From positions 1,364,001 to 1,428,000 of the forward strand of contig NZ_CP049239.1 in the NCBI RefSeq assembly GCF_015679985.1: a stretch of DNA of 64,000 nt, given 5' to 3'. Numbering within the stretch: the first letter of the stretch is position 1; the number at the start of each line of letters is the position of its first letter. The notes under the pieces were generated by a model that saw only the letters and a list, made by a program, of their open reading frames with translations, ran no database searches and was not told the origin of the DNA. This DNA is from Campylobacter concisus (GTDB lineage: Bacteria; Campylobacterota; Campylobacteria; Campylobacterales; Campylobacteraceae). Made by a program: the position numbers and the translations under genes. Below, one piece after another: positions 30,136-39,539 of this stretch.

Positions 30136-31064
30136 ACGCCAAACCTTTGCTTTATCTTTACTCTAAGCTTTGAGAGCGCTGGTAAAATGCCACTTGGAAG
30201 TGGGCAAAGCAGTAAGAAAATAAACGCTTCTTTGCTAAATTTAATACTAAGACTTTTAAAGATGCACCTTAACATTAGGCCATATTTGCCTGCTATCTTG
30301 GCGTAGTAAGCGGCATTTTTATACTGCATAGCTAGAAATTTTGGCTCATTTTTTATGGCGATGTCGTAGTGTAAATTTGCTGTTTTTATATAGGCGTTTG
30401 CTACGCTTAACGCGTGCTTGCTGGCATTTAGCGTCGCACTATCGCTTCTTGAGATGCGGTAGATGTAAAGTGGCTTTTTAAGGTAAAAGACATTTTTTTT
30501 AAAAAAGCGGATGTAAAGCTCATTTTCACCGCCAAAACTACTCTCGTCAAACCTAAAATCATCTATAAATTCACGCGAAAAAAGCTTAAAGTACTCGCCA
30601 TTTATCCGCCCGCAGTGATAGTCCACCTTGCTCATCGCCCCACTCTTGTTATATGGGCTTCTACCAGCCATCACCTCGGTCATCACGCCATCTTTCTCGC
30701 AGATCGCGTCTGCAAAAACGCACGAATACTCGCCACTTTTTAAAATTTCATAGCACTCAGCAATCGCCTCTGGTAAAAGCTCGTCGTCATCGTCAAGCAA
30801 GCAGACAAACTCACCTGTTGCGTTATCAAAGCCGTTATTTTTGTTGCCATTTGGGCTCTTTTTGTGAGCGCTGTTTTTTACAAATTTGATCCTTGCGTCG
30901 TTAAAGCTCTTGCAAATTTCACTCGCACTCTCGTCATCGCCGTCGTCAGTTACAACTATTTCTAAATTTTTATAGCTTTGAGCTAGAGCGCTTCTTATGG
31001 CCTTTTTTAAAAGCTCTGGACGCTTATAAGTCGCGGTTACGATGCTGATTAATGGCTCGCTCAT
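30132..31064 (-). CDS. pglI: GT2 glycosyltransferase, PglI-like (branching sugar)
   Basis: A GT-A fold enzyme of 310 residues: [19 protein letters not shown], then PNGNKNNGFDNATGEFVCLL with the DDDDE metal site at about 92-96, and a C-terminal block ending CIFKSLSIKFSKEAFIFLLL that matches the tail of C. jejuni PglI. PglI adds the side-branch glucose to the N-glycan. One base separates it from the GT25 gene upstream. Confidence 0.85.
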   Translation of the reverse strand: MSEPLISIVTATYKRPELLKKAIRSALAQSYKNLEIVVTDDGDDESASEICKSFNDARIKFVKNSAHKKSPNGNKNNGFDNATGEFVCLLDDDDELLPEAIAECYEILKSGEYSCVFADAICEKDGVMTEVMAGRSPYNKSGAMSKVDYHCGRINGEYFKLFSREFIDDFRFDESSFGGENELYIRFFKKNVFYLKKPLYIYRISRSDSATLNASKHALSVANAYIKTANLHYDIAIKNEPKFLAMQYKNAAYYAKIAGKYGLMLRCIFKSLSIKFSKEAFIFLLLCPLPSGILPALSKLRVKIKQRFGV

Positions 31065-31826
31065 TTAGCCCCTTTTAAAAATTCTCTCATAGCCTTGAAG
31101 CTTTTCAAGACGTGAGAAAAATATAAATTTAATTGTCTTGATATAGGCCTTTAAATTTGCGCTGTATCCTCTCTCAAGGCGCTCGCCTTCGATGTTTGAG
31201 CCGCTAAGATCAGTTGGGTGCGCAAAAAGGTCGCAAAAATACATCTGCATATCATTAACGCCAAGCAAATAGTCCCAAACATCGGTCGTACAAAGTGCAC
31301 GTTTGTGAATTTCAAGCAAATTTTTGGCACTTTTTTTAGTTAGTACATAGGCCCCTGCTCTATAAATGCTTGAAAATGAGTGCACTGAGACCTGCCAAAG
31401 CGGCCTACTTAGGCTAGTATCCACCTTTTTGCCAAAGGCGCTAAACCTGCCCTCCAGCCCATCTTGCATGCCACATATCAGCACACTGTTTTCAGCCATC
31501 TTGCTAGCTGCCAAAAAGGCCTCTTTTATGTCCTCATCACCCCCTATCACGTCATCTTCAAAGATGAGAGCAAATTTGGCTTCACTTGCCAAAAACGCCT
31601 CATAGGCTTTCACGTGTGAGAGCGAACAGCCAACCTCCGCTGGGCTTAAAACCTTGCCGTAAGCTTTAAATGATGGCGAAATAATCTTATAGTACTTCCT
31701 CGCGTTTAGCTCCCTGCCATCAACTGCGTCTATTAGCTTAAAGCTATCATAAGAGCTAAATTTCTGCTGCAAAAGCTCGCGCCTTTTGGTATCTTTTGCC
31801 AAAGAGATCAGGTAAATTTCATCCAT
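31065..31826 (-). CDS. Glycosyltransferase family 25 protein
   Basis: 253 residues with the GT25 pattern common in LOS synthesis: IYLISLAKDTKRRELLQQKF at the start, AVDGREL, SPAEVGCSLSHVKAYEAFL, LIFEDDVIGGDE (DxD-like metal site), and a later GAYVLTKKSAKNLLEIH. C. jejuni has no GT25 in its pgl locus, so this is an addition here. It directly abuts the flippase and PglI genes; whether it acts on the N-glycan or on LOS cannot be decided from sequence. Confidence 0.8.
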   Translation of the reverse strand: MDEIYLISLAKDTKRRELLQQKFSSYDSFKLIDAVDGRELNARKYYKIISPSFKAYGKVLSPAEVGCSLSHVKAYEAFLASEAKFALIFEDDVIGGDEDIKEAFLAASKMAENSVLICGMQDGLEGRFSAFGKKVDTSLSRPLWQVSVHSFSSIYRAGAYVLTKKSAKNLLEIHKRALCTTDVWDYLLGVNDMQMYFCDLFAHPTDLSGSNIEGERLERGYSANLKAYIKTIKFIFFSRLEKLQGYERIFKRG

Positions 31827-33344
31827 TTAAGACCTTTTAATTTTTTTTAAAATTTTACGCCAGACTATGCCTCTCTCGAAGTCATTAAAAAATAAGAAAT
31901 ATCCCAAAACATAAGCTGCGCCGGCGTGTATCACAGCAAAGATAGCAAATTTTAACCAGTTATCTAAGCTCACAAAGTCCTTGCAGGTAAACATCGCAAG
32001 CACACAGAGCGCAAAAACGGCTAAATTTTTAAAATAAACCCCATAAAACGTAGTGAGCTTTACCTCTAAATTTAAAGCAGCATTTATGAGGTCGAAGCCA
32101 AGAATTCTTATGCTATAAAAAATGGCTGCGACGATGACGATACCATAAACGCCGTAGTCACTAAATTTAAGCAGTGCGATCTGCGCTATGATCGTGCTAA
32201 CACCAAGGATAGTGTTGGCAATGGCTGGGCGGCGAAGCTTGTTTGTCGCGCTATCAAGGTTAAAAAGCGAAAAAACAAAGCTTATAAAGACGATAGGCAC
32301 TAGCGTTATCATCGAGACGTTGTAGATAAATTTGACCTCATCTGCGCTTTTAAAAGGTAGCCAAAGCGTGTAAAAATCAAGCCCAAAAACGACGAAAAAT
32401 GCTGCCGGAGCACTCATCACAAAGGCGATCACCTTCATCGAAAATTTAGCCTCTTTTATAAGGTCCGTGATCAAATTTTTAGAGTACAGCTCGACAAATT
32501 TTGGCGCAAAGATACCGCTAAGCTGTGCCACAAAGCTCTCAAGTATGATAGGGGCGGCCTTGGCGACAGAAAGAAGTCCAGTGGCGTTTGCATTTACAAA
32601 AATGTTGCAGATAAAAAGGTCCATACCTGTTAAAAGTATGCGATTTAGCGCATTAAAGCTGTTCCAAATGCCAGAACTTAAAAGCTCTTTGATCTTAGAA
32701 AAGTCAAATTTGTTAAGGCTAAATTTTAGCTCTGGCGTGATGCGAGCTGACATAAAAATGGTGCTAAAAAAGACAAAAAGGCTAGCAACTAGCGCTGAAA
32801 TGGCGATGTATGAAATGAACGGCTTAAAAAAGAAAAAGAGTGCCACGATAAGGATCGCCAGGATCGCGCTTGAGATGGCATTTCTGATGGAGAGTAGATA
32901 AAGCTTATTTGTCACAAAGGCGCAAACCGTCAAAACACCGTTAAATAGGCCAACGCAGAAATTTATAAAGTAAAAAACAAGGGTCATTCTCACATCAAAG
33001 AGCAAATTTTCAGGGACGTTTAAAAAGCTTTGCAAATTTATGATAAAAACCGAGCTAAGCACCACTACAACGGCGCAAAAGAAGATATTTACAACAAGCA
33101 CTGATGAGTAGTAAGTGTTTGCAAGGCTTAGATCTTTTTTGTGCCACGCATGAGCGACAAAGCGCCCGCTGACCGAGTTTATGGCTACACTTACGACCGC
33201 TGCGTAGCTTACGATGGCGTTGCTAAGGCCCACAAAGCCAAATGCCTCGTTGCCAAGGCTTTTTAAGATAAATGGTGTGAGAAAGAAATTTATGCCCATT
33301 GATACGACAAAAACGACGATCGAACTTATTAGATTGATTAGCAT
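31827..33344 (-). CDS. Wzx-like polysaccharide flippase (MOP superfamily)
   Basis: A 505-residue protein of about 12-14 hydrophobic segments beginning MLINLISSIVVFVVSMGINF with LGNEAFGFVGLSNAIVSYA, the pattern of Wzx/RfbX O-unit flippases. It contains no Walker motifs, so it is not PglK, the ABC flippase that fills this role in C. jejuni; no pglK is present in the cluster. By position it is the candidate for flipping the lipid-linked glycan. The ATG overlaps the stop of the second pglB by one base. Confidence 0.85.
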   Translation of the reverse strand: MLINLISSIVVFVVSMGINFFLTPFILKSLGNEAFGFVGLSNAIVSYAAVVSVAINSVSGRFVAHAWHKKDLSLANTYYSSVLVVNIFFCAVVVVLSSVFIINLQSFLNVPENLLFDVRMTLVFYFINFCVGLFNGVLTVCAFVTNKLYLLSIRNAISSAILAILIVALFFFFKPFISYIAISALVASLFVFFSTIFMSARITPELKFSLNKFDFSKIKELLSSGIWNSFNALNRILLTGMDLFICNIFVNANATGLLSVAKAAPIILESFVAQLSGIFAPKFVELYSKNLITDLIKEAKFSMKVIAFVMSAPAAFFVVFGLDFYTLWLPFKSADEVKFIYNVSMITLVPIVFISFVFSLFNLDSATNKLRRPAIANTILGVSTIIAQIALLKFSDYGVYGIVIVAAIFYSIRILGFDLINAALNLEVKLTTFYGVYFKNLAVFALCVLAMFTCKDFVSLDNWLKFAIFAVIHAGAAYVLGYFLFFNDFERGIVWRKILKKIKRS

Positions 33345-35470
33345 TAGACTTTTAACCTGTAAATTTTTACACCACTTGAGATGACAAATGGCTCAAAGTA
33401 TCTCTCATCGGCGCGCTCAAATATAAAAAGCTGCACAAAAGATGAGTTAAAAGCATTTTCATCAAGCAACAATATCCGCGCATAATCTTCCAAAAAAATG
33501 ACATAAATTTTAGCGTTTTCATCTATGATTTTTTCATCTATTCGCAAATCTTTTCCGGTTCCTTTTACCTTATAAAATGATTTTACGGCTATTTTTTCAC
33601 CGTTATGTATGATAAATTTTTGCTCATTTGTAGGTAAAATATAACCATCTCCAAGGTCGATACCAGCTTCGCTAACGCCATTTAATACACTAACATGATA
33701 AAAATTCTCTTTTTGCCTTTTACCAGTTGTAATATCGATATAGCTATATCTAAAGATATTTGGCGCGATGTCAATCATATTAGGCACAAGATAGTAAAAA
33801 ACCTCTTTTTTTGCAGCTGGCAGAGTGAAATTTTCGCTTTTAAGCTGACTTAAAAAAGTGTTTATATCACTTGTGTTGTAGTCTTTTAAAATTTTATCTA
33901 TTGTCCTTATATTTTGCTCAAGCGAGATGTCATTATACGTAACTGCCACTCTTGCAAGTCTAGCCGAAAATGCCTCATCTTTTCTCAAAGCAAGGCTAAC
34001 AAAATAATTATTTTCGCCACCTTGCCTGCCAGGATCGTTTAAAGTCATAACATCAGCAAAATATCTTATAGCATATCCGTAATCCCACCATGAAAATACA
34101 TAATCATCGCGCTTTGCTACCTTTTTGAGCCCATCAAGCGCCACTGCTTCATCACGGCTAATTACAGTGTTTGGCCTATATGAATAAGCAAAATCTAAAT
34201 TTATAGCAAGAGCGGCTACGGCAAAAACCAAAAGTGATAAATTTTTAATAGAATTTCTAAGATCAAATAAATTTAAAAAAAAATGCAAAAAATACCCAAA
34301 ACCAAGCGCAACAAGTGGTGTTACGTACATAACAAATCTAACTCCGCTAAAAAAAGAGAGGAGTCCAAGTCCAAGCATTGGCAACGTAAGCAAAAATAGA
34401 CGAAATTTAAAGCAAAGTAGTAAGTATCCAATAATAGCTGCAAGTAATATAAGAATATTTCCTGACATGAAATAGATAAAATACAAAGGGCTAGCACTTT
34501 TTACTTCGCTTATGAAATTATGCTCATTTATAAAGTGAAATTTATCGCTAAGAATTTCATTGCCTTTAAAAACATAAATATCCATTTTTGAAGTAATGAA
34601 ATCAAAACCACCAAAATAGATAAAAATAGCTAGCATTAAAGTAAGAAAAATGGCTAAATTTCTAGCTGAGAGTAAATTTTTATATTTGCAAAAAAGAGAG
34701 AAAAATAAAGCAATAACTGCTAAATTTGAAACCAAAATTTTATTTGCTATTAGTGGATCTTTAGTAAAAACATTTGAGCTTACGATGCCTATAAACATAA
34801 AAAATATCGCTTGATAATTTTGCAATCTATCTCGCATAAAAACTAGCGTATATAGTAAAAACATAAAGAAAATGCTTAAAATAAGTGCATATGAGCTTTG
34901 ATACCACCAAAGATAAAGCGACACAAAGACTCCAGGCAAAACGATAAATTTTTGTTCATTTGCGTTCAAAAGCCTGATCAAAAAATAGATGATAAAAAGT
35001 GCAAATGTGACATTTAACATGTCGCTATCAAAATATCCAGGCGATGTCCTTGAAAGATAGCTTGGCAAGATAACACTCATAAATGCAGCCACAGCCCCAG
35101 CTTTTAGTGCCTTAAACTCATGTGATATCAAAACAACTGGAAGTGCGATAAGAGGAGCTAAAAGCGCACTCATATAAAACATCACGCTTTCGATCTTAAA
35201 AGGTAAAATTTTGCAAATATAAAAAACTATAGTTGAGATTGGGTGATTAAAGGGGCTAAAGTCATTTTGCTGATGAAAGCCAGCCAGCATATCTCTAGCA
35301 CCTTCTGCGTAATAGTATGCGTCATTTGTCGTAAGCATAAACTCGCCATTAAAGTAAAACTCTGGCATATCCTTTGCCCACAATACCCAGAGCATCCTAG
35401 CCGCAAATCCAAACAGATAAGCAGCTAGAAATATAAGTAAAATTTTACAATTTACGCTTACTTTGTGCAC
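33344..35470 (-). CDS. pglB: Oligosaccharyltransferase PglB, copy 2
   Basis: A second complete STT3-type enzyme of 708 residues. It keeps the catalytic signatures: LTTNDAYYYAEGARD, PGYFDSDMLNVT and WWDYG in YVFSWWDYGYAIRYF. Clearly related to copy 1 over the whole length but strongly diverged (for example FHQQNDFSPFNHP against FHQENDLSYYGYP), so it is an old duplication or acquired relative rather than a recent copy. Base composition is AT-richer than copy 1. It may prefer other sequons or glycans. Confidence 0.93.
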   Translation of the reverse strand: MHKVSVNCKILLIFLAAYLFGFAARMLWVLWAKDMPEFYFNGEFMLTTNDAYYYAEGARDMLAGFHQQNDFSPFNHPISTIVFYICKILPFKIESVMFYMSALLAPLIALPVVLISHEFKALKAGAVAAFMSVILPSYLSRTSPGYFDSDMLNVTFALFIIYFLIRLLNANEQKFIVLPGVFVSLYLWWYQSSYALILSIFFMFLLYTLVFMRDRLQNYQAIFFMFIGIVSSNVFTKDPLIANKILVSNLAVIALFFSLFCKYKNLLSARNLAIFLTLMLAIFIYFGGFDFITSKMDIYVFKGNEILSDKFHFINEHNFISEVKSASPLYFIYFMSGNILILLAAIIGYLLLCFKFRLFLLTLPMLGLGLLSFFSGVRFVMYVTPLVALGFGYFLHFFLNLFDLRNSIKNLSLLVFAVAALAINLDFAYSYRPNTVISRDEAVALDGLKKVAKRDDYVFSWWDYGYAIRYFADVMTLNDPGRQGGENNYFVSLALRKDEAFSARLARVAVTYNDISLEQNIRTIDKILKDYNTSDINTFLSQLKSENFTLPAAKKEVFYYLVPNMIDIAPNIFRYSYIDITTGKRQKENFYHVSVLNGVSEAGIDLGDGYILPTNEQKFIIHNGEKIAVKSFYKVKGTGKDLRIDEKIIDENAKIYVIFLEDYARILLLDENAFNSSFVQLFIFERADERYFEPFVISSGVKIYRLKV

Positions 35471-35478
35471 TAAATTCC

Positions 35479-36711
35479 TTACAGCCTAGCGTCAGCCTCT
35501 GGGTAGATATTTTTTATATCGTAAACTAAATGGCCTTTTAAATTTAGCTTTTTAAACTCATTGTGAGCTACGGCAATCACGATGCAGTCGTAGTCATCTA
35601 GGTTATACTCTTTCACTAGATCAAAGCCGTACTCGTGTTTTACCTCAGCGCTATCGGCCCAAGGATCGGTCACATCGACCTTGCAGCCAAAGTCTTTTAA
35701 CTCATCAACTACGTCTATAACGCGAGAATTTCTTATATCAGGGCAGTTTTCTTTAAATGTCATACCAAGGACAAGCACGCGGGCTTTATTGATAAGCACG
35801 CCTTTTCTTATCATTAGTTTTATCACTTGATCAGCTGCGTATCTACCCATGTCATCGTTGATACGGCGACCTGCTAGGATCATCTCTGGATGATAGCCTA
35901 CCTCTTGAGCTTTGTGAGTTAGGTAGTATGGATCTACGCCGATGCAGTGTCCACCAACTAGACCTGGGCGGAAATTTAAGAAATTCCACTTAGTACCTGC
36001 AGCCTCTAAAACGTCAATGGTGTTGATATGAAGCTTTTCAAAAAGCATCGCAAGCTCGTTTATAAAGGCGATGTTTATATCACGCTGAGTGTTTTCGATG
36101 ACCTTTGCAGCCTCTGCCACTTTGATGCTTGAAGCTTTGTGAGTGCCGGCTGTAATGATAGAGCGGTAAATTTCATCGACCTTGTCAGCGATCTCTGGAG
36201 TTGAGCCACTTGTGATCTTTTTGATCTTAGTTACAGTATGCTCTTTGTCACCTGGGTTTATGCGCTCTGGAGAGTAGCCGCAGAAGAAATCTTTGTTAAA
36301 TTTAAGCCCACTTTTTTCAAGAAGTGGCACGCAAATCTCCTCTGTAACGCCTGGATAAACGGTGCTTTCATAGACAACGATGTCGCCTTTTTTAAGCACT
36401 TTTGCCACACTCTCAGTCGCTTTTACGACTGGAGTTAGATCAGGGCGCTTGTTCCTATCTATCGGAGTTGGAACGGTCACGATGAAGAAGTTACAACTTC
36501 TAATATCATCTAAATTTAGACTAAATTTCATGCCATTATCGATCGCTTTTTTCATCTGTTCGTTACTAAGTTCAAGCGTTCTATCATAGCCACTTTTAAG
36601 CTCTTCTATACGTTTTGCATTTACATCAAAGCCCACTACTTCGTACTTTTCGCTAAAAGCTGCTGCAAGTGGAAGTCCCACATATCCAAGTCCTACTACT
36701 GCTATTTTCAT
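35479..36711 (-). CDS. UDP-HexNAc 6-dehydrogenase, TviB/WbpO-like
   Basis: Nucleotide-sugar dehydrogenase of 410 residues: [18 protein letters not shown] for [44 protein letters not shown], and the catalytic Cys in [19 protein letters not shown]. This is the UDP-N-acetylhexosamine subgroup (TviB, WbpO), oxidising UDP-GlcNAc or UDP-GalNAc to the uronic acid, in contrast to the UDP-glucose enzyme at 37145. Substrate is inferred. It overlaps the ecotin-like gene by four bases and precedes pglB copy 2 by eight. Confidence 0.87.
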   Translation of the reverse strand: MKIAVVGLGYVGLPLAAAFSEKYEVVGFDVNAKRIEELKSGYDRTLELSNEQMKKAIDNGMKFSLNLDDIRSCNFFIVTVPTPIDRNKRPDLTPVVKATESVAKVLKKGDIVVYESTVYPGVTEEICVPLLEKSGLKFNKDFFCGYSPERINPGDKEHTVTKIKKITSGSTPEIADKVDEIYRSIITAGTHKASSIKVAEAAKVIENTQRDINIAFINELAMLFEKLHINTIDVLEAAGTKWNFLNFRPGLVGGHCIGVDPYYLTHKAQEVGYHPEMILAGRRINDDMGRYAADQVIKLMIRKGVLINKARVLVLGMTFKENCPDIRNSRVIDVVDELKDFGCKVDVTDPWADSAEVKHEYGFDLVKEYNLDDYDCIVIAVAHNEFKKLNLKGHLVYDIKNIYPEADARL

Positions 36712-37148
36712 TTATTTTTTCCTTTCTTTTTTGCTTCTATCTTTTTTACGCGTTCATACATTCTTATTTCCGCACTTACACCTTTTGGAATTATGATTCT
36801 AATAGGGCTAACGCCTGGTAAAATTTTAGTGAATTCGTAATAAACCTGCCTCTTTTTCTTTCCGTCCTTGCATAGCATCATCGTTTGCGCTAGCTCATCC
36901 CCGCCACTAAATTCGTAATAAATCCCGCGCGCGTCCTCTTTTTCTTCAAGCTTCCCACCGAGTAAAAAGGCGAAATTGCAGTCGATTTCTATCTCTTTAA
37001 AAAATGCGACTTCGTATTTAAAATAATCAGGCGGCATCTTTGAGATAGGTAGCTCAAAAATATTTTCCTCGGTTTTTGGCGCATTTTCGCTCGCCAAAAG
37101 TGAAAACGGAAGCACGCAAGCTGCGATAAAAAGTAAAAATTTTCTCAT
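36708..37148 (-). CDS. eco: Ecotin-like periplasmic serine protease inhibitor
   Basis: A 146-residue secreted protein: signal peptide at residues 1-19 ([20 protein letters not shown]). The rest follows ecotin: [24 protein letters not shown], and [14 protein letters not shown]. The disulfide cysteines are C57 and C93, 36 apart (37 in E. coli ecotin), and Met90 is three residues before C93, the position of the reactive P1 Met84 of ecotin. Ecotin blocks trypsin-fold proteases such as neutrophil elastase and pancreatic enzymes. It is embedded between two sugar dehydrogenase genes with four-base overlaps on both sides, an unexpected context. Confidence 0.83.
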   Translation of the reverse strand: MRKFLLFIAACVLPFSLLASENAPKTEENIFELPISKMPPDYFKYEVAFFKEIEIDCNFAFLLGGKLEEKEDARGIYYEFSGGDELAQTMMLCKDGKKKRQVYYEFTKILPGVSPIRIIIPKGVSAEIRMYERVKKIEAKKKGKNK

Positions 37149-38467
37149 GCCTTTACTCCGATTTGGAAATACTTAAATCCATGCTCGGCTAAAATTTTAG
37201 CGTTGTATTGGTTGCGCCCGTCAAATATAACGGCGTTTTTTAGCCTCTCTTTGATCTCCATAAAATCAGGCGATCTAAACTCACTCCACTCAGTCACAAG
37301 CACCATTGCATCGGCACCATTAAGCGCGTCATATTTATTTTTAGCATATTTTACATCTAAATTTGGCATATATTTTTTAGCTTCTTCGCTTGATTTAGGA
37401 TCATATGCCACCACTTTCGCGCCAGCTTCGTCTAAAAGCTTTATCAATGTTATCGAGCTAGCCTCGCGCATATCGTCTGTGTTTGGCTTAAACGCAAGCC
37501 CCCAAAACGCAATTGTCTTGCCCTTTAGATCGCCGCCAAAAAAGTTATAAATTTTCTCAAACAGCACTCTTTTTTGAGCCTTATTTCTTGACTCGACCGC
37601 GTTTAAAAGCTCTGGCTCAAAGCCATTTTGCCTAGCTGTGTAGATGAGCGCCTCGACGTCTTTTGGAAAGCAGCTACCACCGTATCCGCAGCCTGGGTAG
37701 ATGAAGCTATATCCGATCCTTGAGTCGCTGCCGATGCCCTTTCTTACTAAATTTACATCAGCGCCCACGCGTTCGCAGATATTTGCTATCTCGTTTATAA
37801 AGCTTATTTTGGTTGCCAGCATCGAATTTGCGGCGTATTTTGTCATCTCGGCTGATTTTACGTCCATGCAAATTAGCCTGTCGTGATTTTTCATAAATGG
37901 CTCATAAAGCTCTCTCATCACGCTAAAGCCCCACTCGCTGCTAGCCCCGATAACTACGCGGTCTGGCTTTAAAAAGTCTTCAACTGCCGCACCCTCTTTT
38001 AAGAACTCTGGGTTTGAGACGACTTCAAATTTAACCTTTGCATTTCTCTTTTTAAGCTCAGCCTCGATCACCTCATGCACCTTAGCTCCAGTGCCTACTG
38101 GAACGGTTGATTTATCTACGACTATTAGTGGTTTGCTTAAATTTTCTCCGATCGATTTTGCCACCGAGAGAACGTATTTTAAATCCGCCTGTCCATCAGC
38201 GCCCATAGGCGTGCCAACCGCGATAAATAGCACATCTGCATGCTCTAGCGCCTCAGTTATCTGCGTGCTAAATTTAAGCGAGCCATTTTTGTAGCACTCG
38301 CTCACGATATCAGCAAGCCCTGGCTCATATATAGGCACGACGCCGTTTTTTAGCGCCTCGATCTTTTTACTGTCAACATCGACGCAGATCACGCTGTTGC
38401 CCATCTTAGCAAAGCATGCACCACTTACTAGTCCAACATATCCAGTTCCGATTACTGCTATTTTCAT
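37145..38467 (-). CDS. ugd: UDP-glucose 6-dehydrogenase
   Basis: Makes UDP-glucuronate from UDP-glucose. KIAVIGTGYVGLVSGACFAK binds NAD; VGTPMGADGQADLKYVL, VVDKSTVPVGTG, and GCGYGGSCFPKDVEAL with the catalytic Cys are the marks of the UDP-glucose group. I start at the ATG at 38467 with AAGGATAAGC before it, giving 440 residues; the longer frame into the galE tail has no support. Its product is the substrate of the epimerase at 40976. Confidence 0.93.
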   Translation of the reverse strand: MKIAVIGTGYVGLVSGACFAKMGNSVICVDVDSKKIEALKNGVVPIYEPGLADIVSECYKNGSLKFSTQITEALEHADVLFIAVGTPMGADGQADLKYVLSVAKSIGENLSKPLIVVDKSTVPVGTGAKVHEVIEAELKKRNAKVKFEVVSNPEFLKEGAAVEDFLKPDRVVIGASSEWGFSVMRELYEPFMKNHDRLICMDVKSAEMTKYAANSMLATKISFINEIANICERVGADVNLVRKGIGSDSRIGYSFIYPGCGYGGSCFPKDVEALIYTARQNGFEPELLNAVESRNKAQKRVLFEKIYNFFGGDLKGKTIAFWGLAFKPNTDDMREASSITLIKLLDEAGAKVVAYDPKSSEEAKKYMPNLDVKYAKNKYDALNGADAMVLVTEWSEFRSPDFMEIKERLKNAVIFDGRNQYNAKILAEHGFKYFQIGVKA

Positions 38468-38475
38468 GCTTATCC

Positions 38476-39459
38476 TTAAATTCTTTTTTCCCACTCAAGG
38501 GCAGTTTTTATGATGAGCGCTAGATCGTCTCTTTTTGGCTTCCAGCTTGTTAGAGAGCGTAGTTTGCTTGCGTTTGAGATGAGGATAGCTGGGTCGCCGT
38601 CCCTTCTTGGCGCATTTAACACCTTAAAATTTACCCCGCTTACTTTTTTTGCGGTCTCGATGACCTCTTTTACGCTAAATCCCCTGCCATATCCCACGTT
38701 AAAAGTTTCGCTGCCATTTTGACTGATGTAGTCAAGTGCGCTTATGTGGGCGTCCGCTAGGTCGCTAACGTGGATGTAGTCTCTAACGCATGTGCCATCT
38801 TTTGTCGCGTAGTCATCGCCAAAGATACCCATGCTTTCGCGCTTGCCAAGGGCAGTTTGCACGGCCACCTTGATAAGGTGCGTGGCGTTTGGATAGTTTT
38901 GACCGATAAGCCCCTCTTCGTCTGCGCCTGCCACGTTAAAGTAGCGCAAAATCGCAAATTTAAAATTTTCATTTGAAGAGGCATAATCTTTGATGATCTG
39001 CTCACTCATAAGCTTACTTCTGCCGTATGGATTTATCGGATTTGTAGGCGTTGTTTCGCTAACTTCTGCCACGTCTGGCTCGCCGTAAACTGCGGCAGTT
39101 GAACTAAATATAAATTTATTTACATTGTAAGTTTTTGCGTATCTTAGCACCCTTGCGACGTTTGCGGTGTTGTTTAGATAGTATTTTAGTGGCTCACTCA
39201 TACTCTCAAAAACCTCTATAAACGCTGCAAAATGGATGATCGCATCAAATTTGCCATTAGCAAAAATTTCACTTAGATCATCTTCTAAATTTGCATTTAT
39301 AAATTTAAAATTTCCGATTCTTTGGAGTGCCTCAAGTGCTTTTTGTGAGCCTTTGCAGAGATTATCGATGATGGTTATCTCATCATTGCCTTGCTTTAAA
39401 AGTGCTTTTACTACGTGGCTGCCGATGTATCCAGCACCACCTGTTACTAAAATTTTCAA
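38476..39459 (-). CDS. gne: UDP-glucose/UDP-GlcNAc 4-epimerase (GalE/Gne)
   Basis: Interconverts UDP-Glc/UDP-Gal and, in the C. jejuni homologue, UDP-GlcNAc/UDP-GalNAc needed by the Pgl transferases. KILVTGGAGYIGSHVVKALL binds NAD; the catalytic Ser/Tyr/Lys are in FSSTAAVYGEP and NPYGRSKLMSE; GTCVRDYIHVSDLADAH is conserved. 327 residues, close to Gne. The start is TTG with AAAGGCTTAAAC upstream. It is the first gene of the run that ends with hisA. Confidence 0.9.
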   Translation of the reverse strand: MKILVTGGAGYIGSHVVKALLKQGNDEITIIDNLCKGSQKALEALQRIGNFKFINANLEDDLSEIFANGKFDAIIHFAAFIEVFESMSEPLKYYLNNTANVARVLRYAKTYNVNKFIFSSTAAVYGEPDVAEVSETTPTNPINPYGRSKLMSEQIIKDYASSNENFKFAILRYFNVAGADEEGLIGQNYPNATHLIKVAVQTALGKRESMGIFGDDYATKDGTCVRDYIHVSDLADAHISALDYISQNGSETFNVGYGRGFSVKEVIETAKKVSGVNFKVLNAPRRDGDPAILISNASKLRSLTSWKPKRDDLALIIKTALEWEKRI

Positions 39460-39486
39460 GTTTAAGCCTTTCGTAAAAAGTGGTTA

Positions 39487-39492
39487 ATTTTA
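39487..39492 (-). promoter_or_regulatory. Probable -10 element of the glycan operon
   Basis: TTTTTGATAAAATTAACC on the minus strand (TAAAAT as marked), about 28 bases before the gne TTG start. It lies in the 80-base gap after the ligase gene and is the only gap of that size upstream of the 22-kb run gne to hisA, so it is the best candidate for the main promoter. Confidence 0.45.
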
Positions 39493-39539
39493 TCAAAAAT
39501 AGGGTAAAGCAAAAGTAAAGCAAGGCTTTTGAATAAATT

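Noticed and set aside
35227-35412. Short minus-strand frame inside the second pglB
   Set aside because: It is an out-of-frame reading of the conserved pglB N-terminal coding region.
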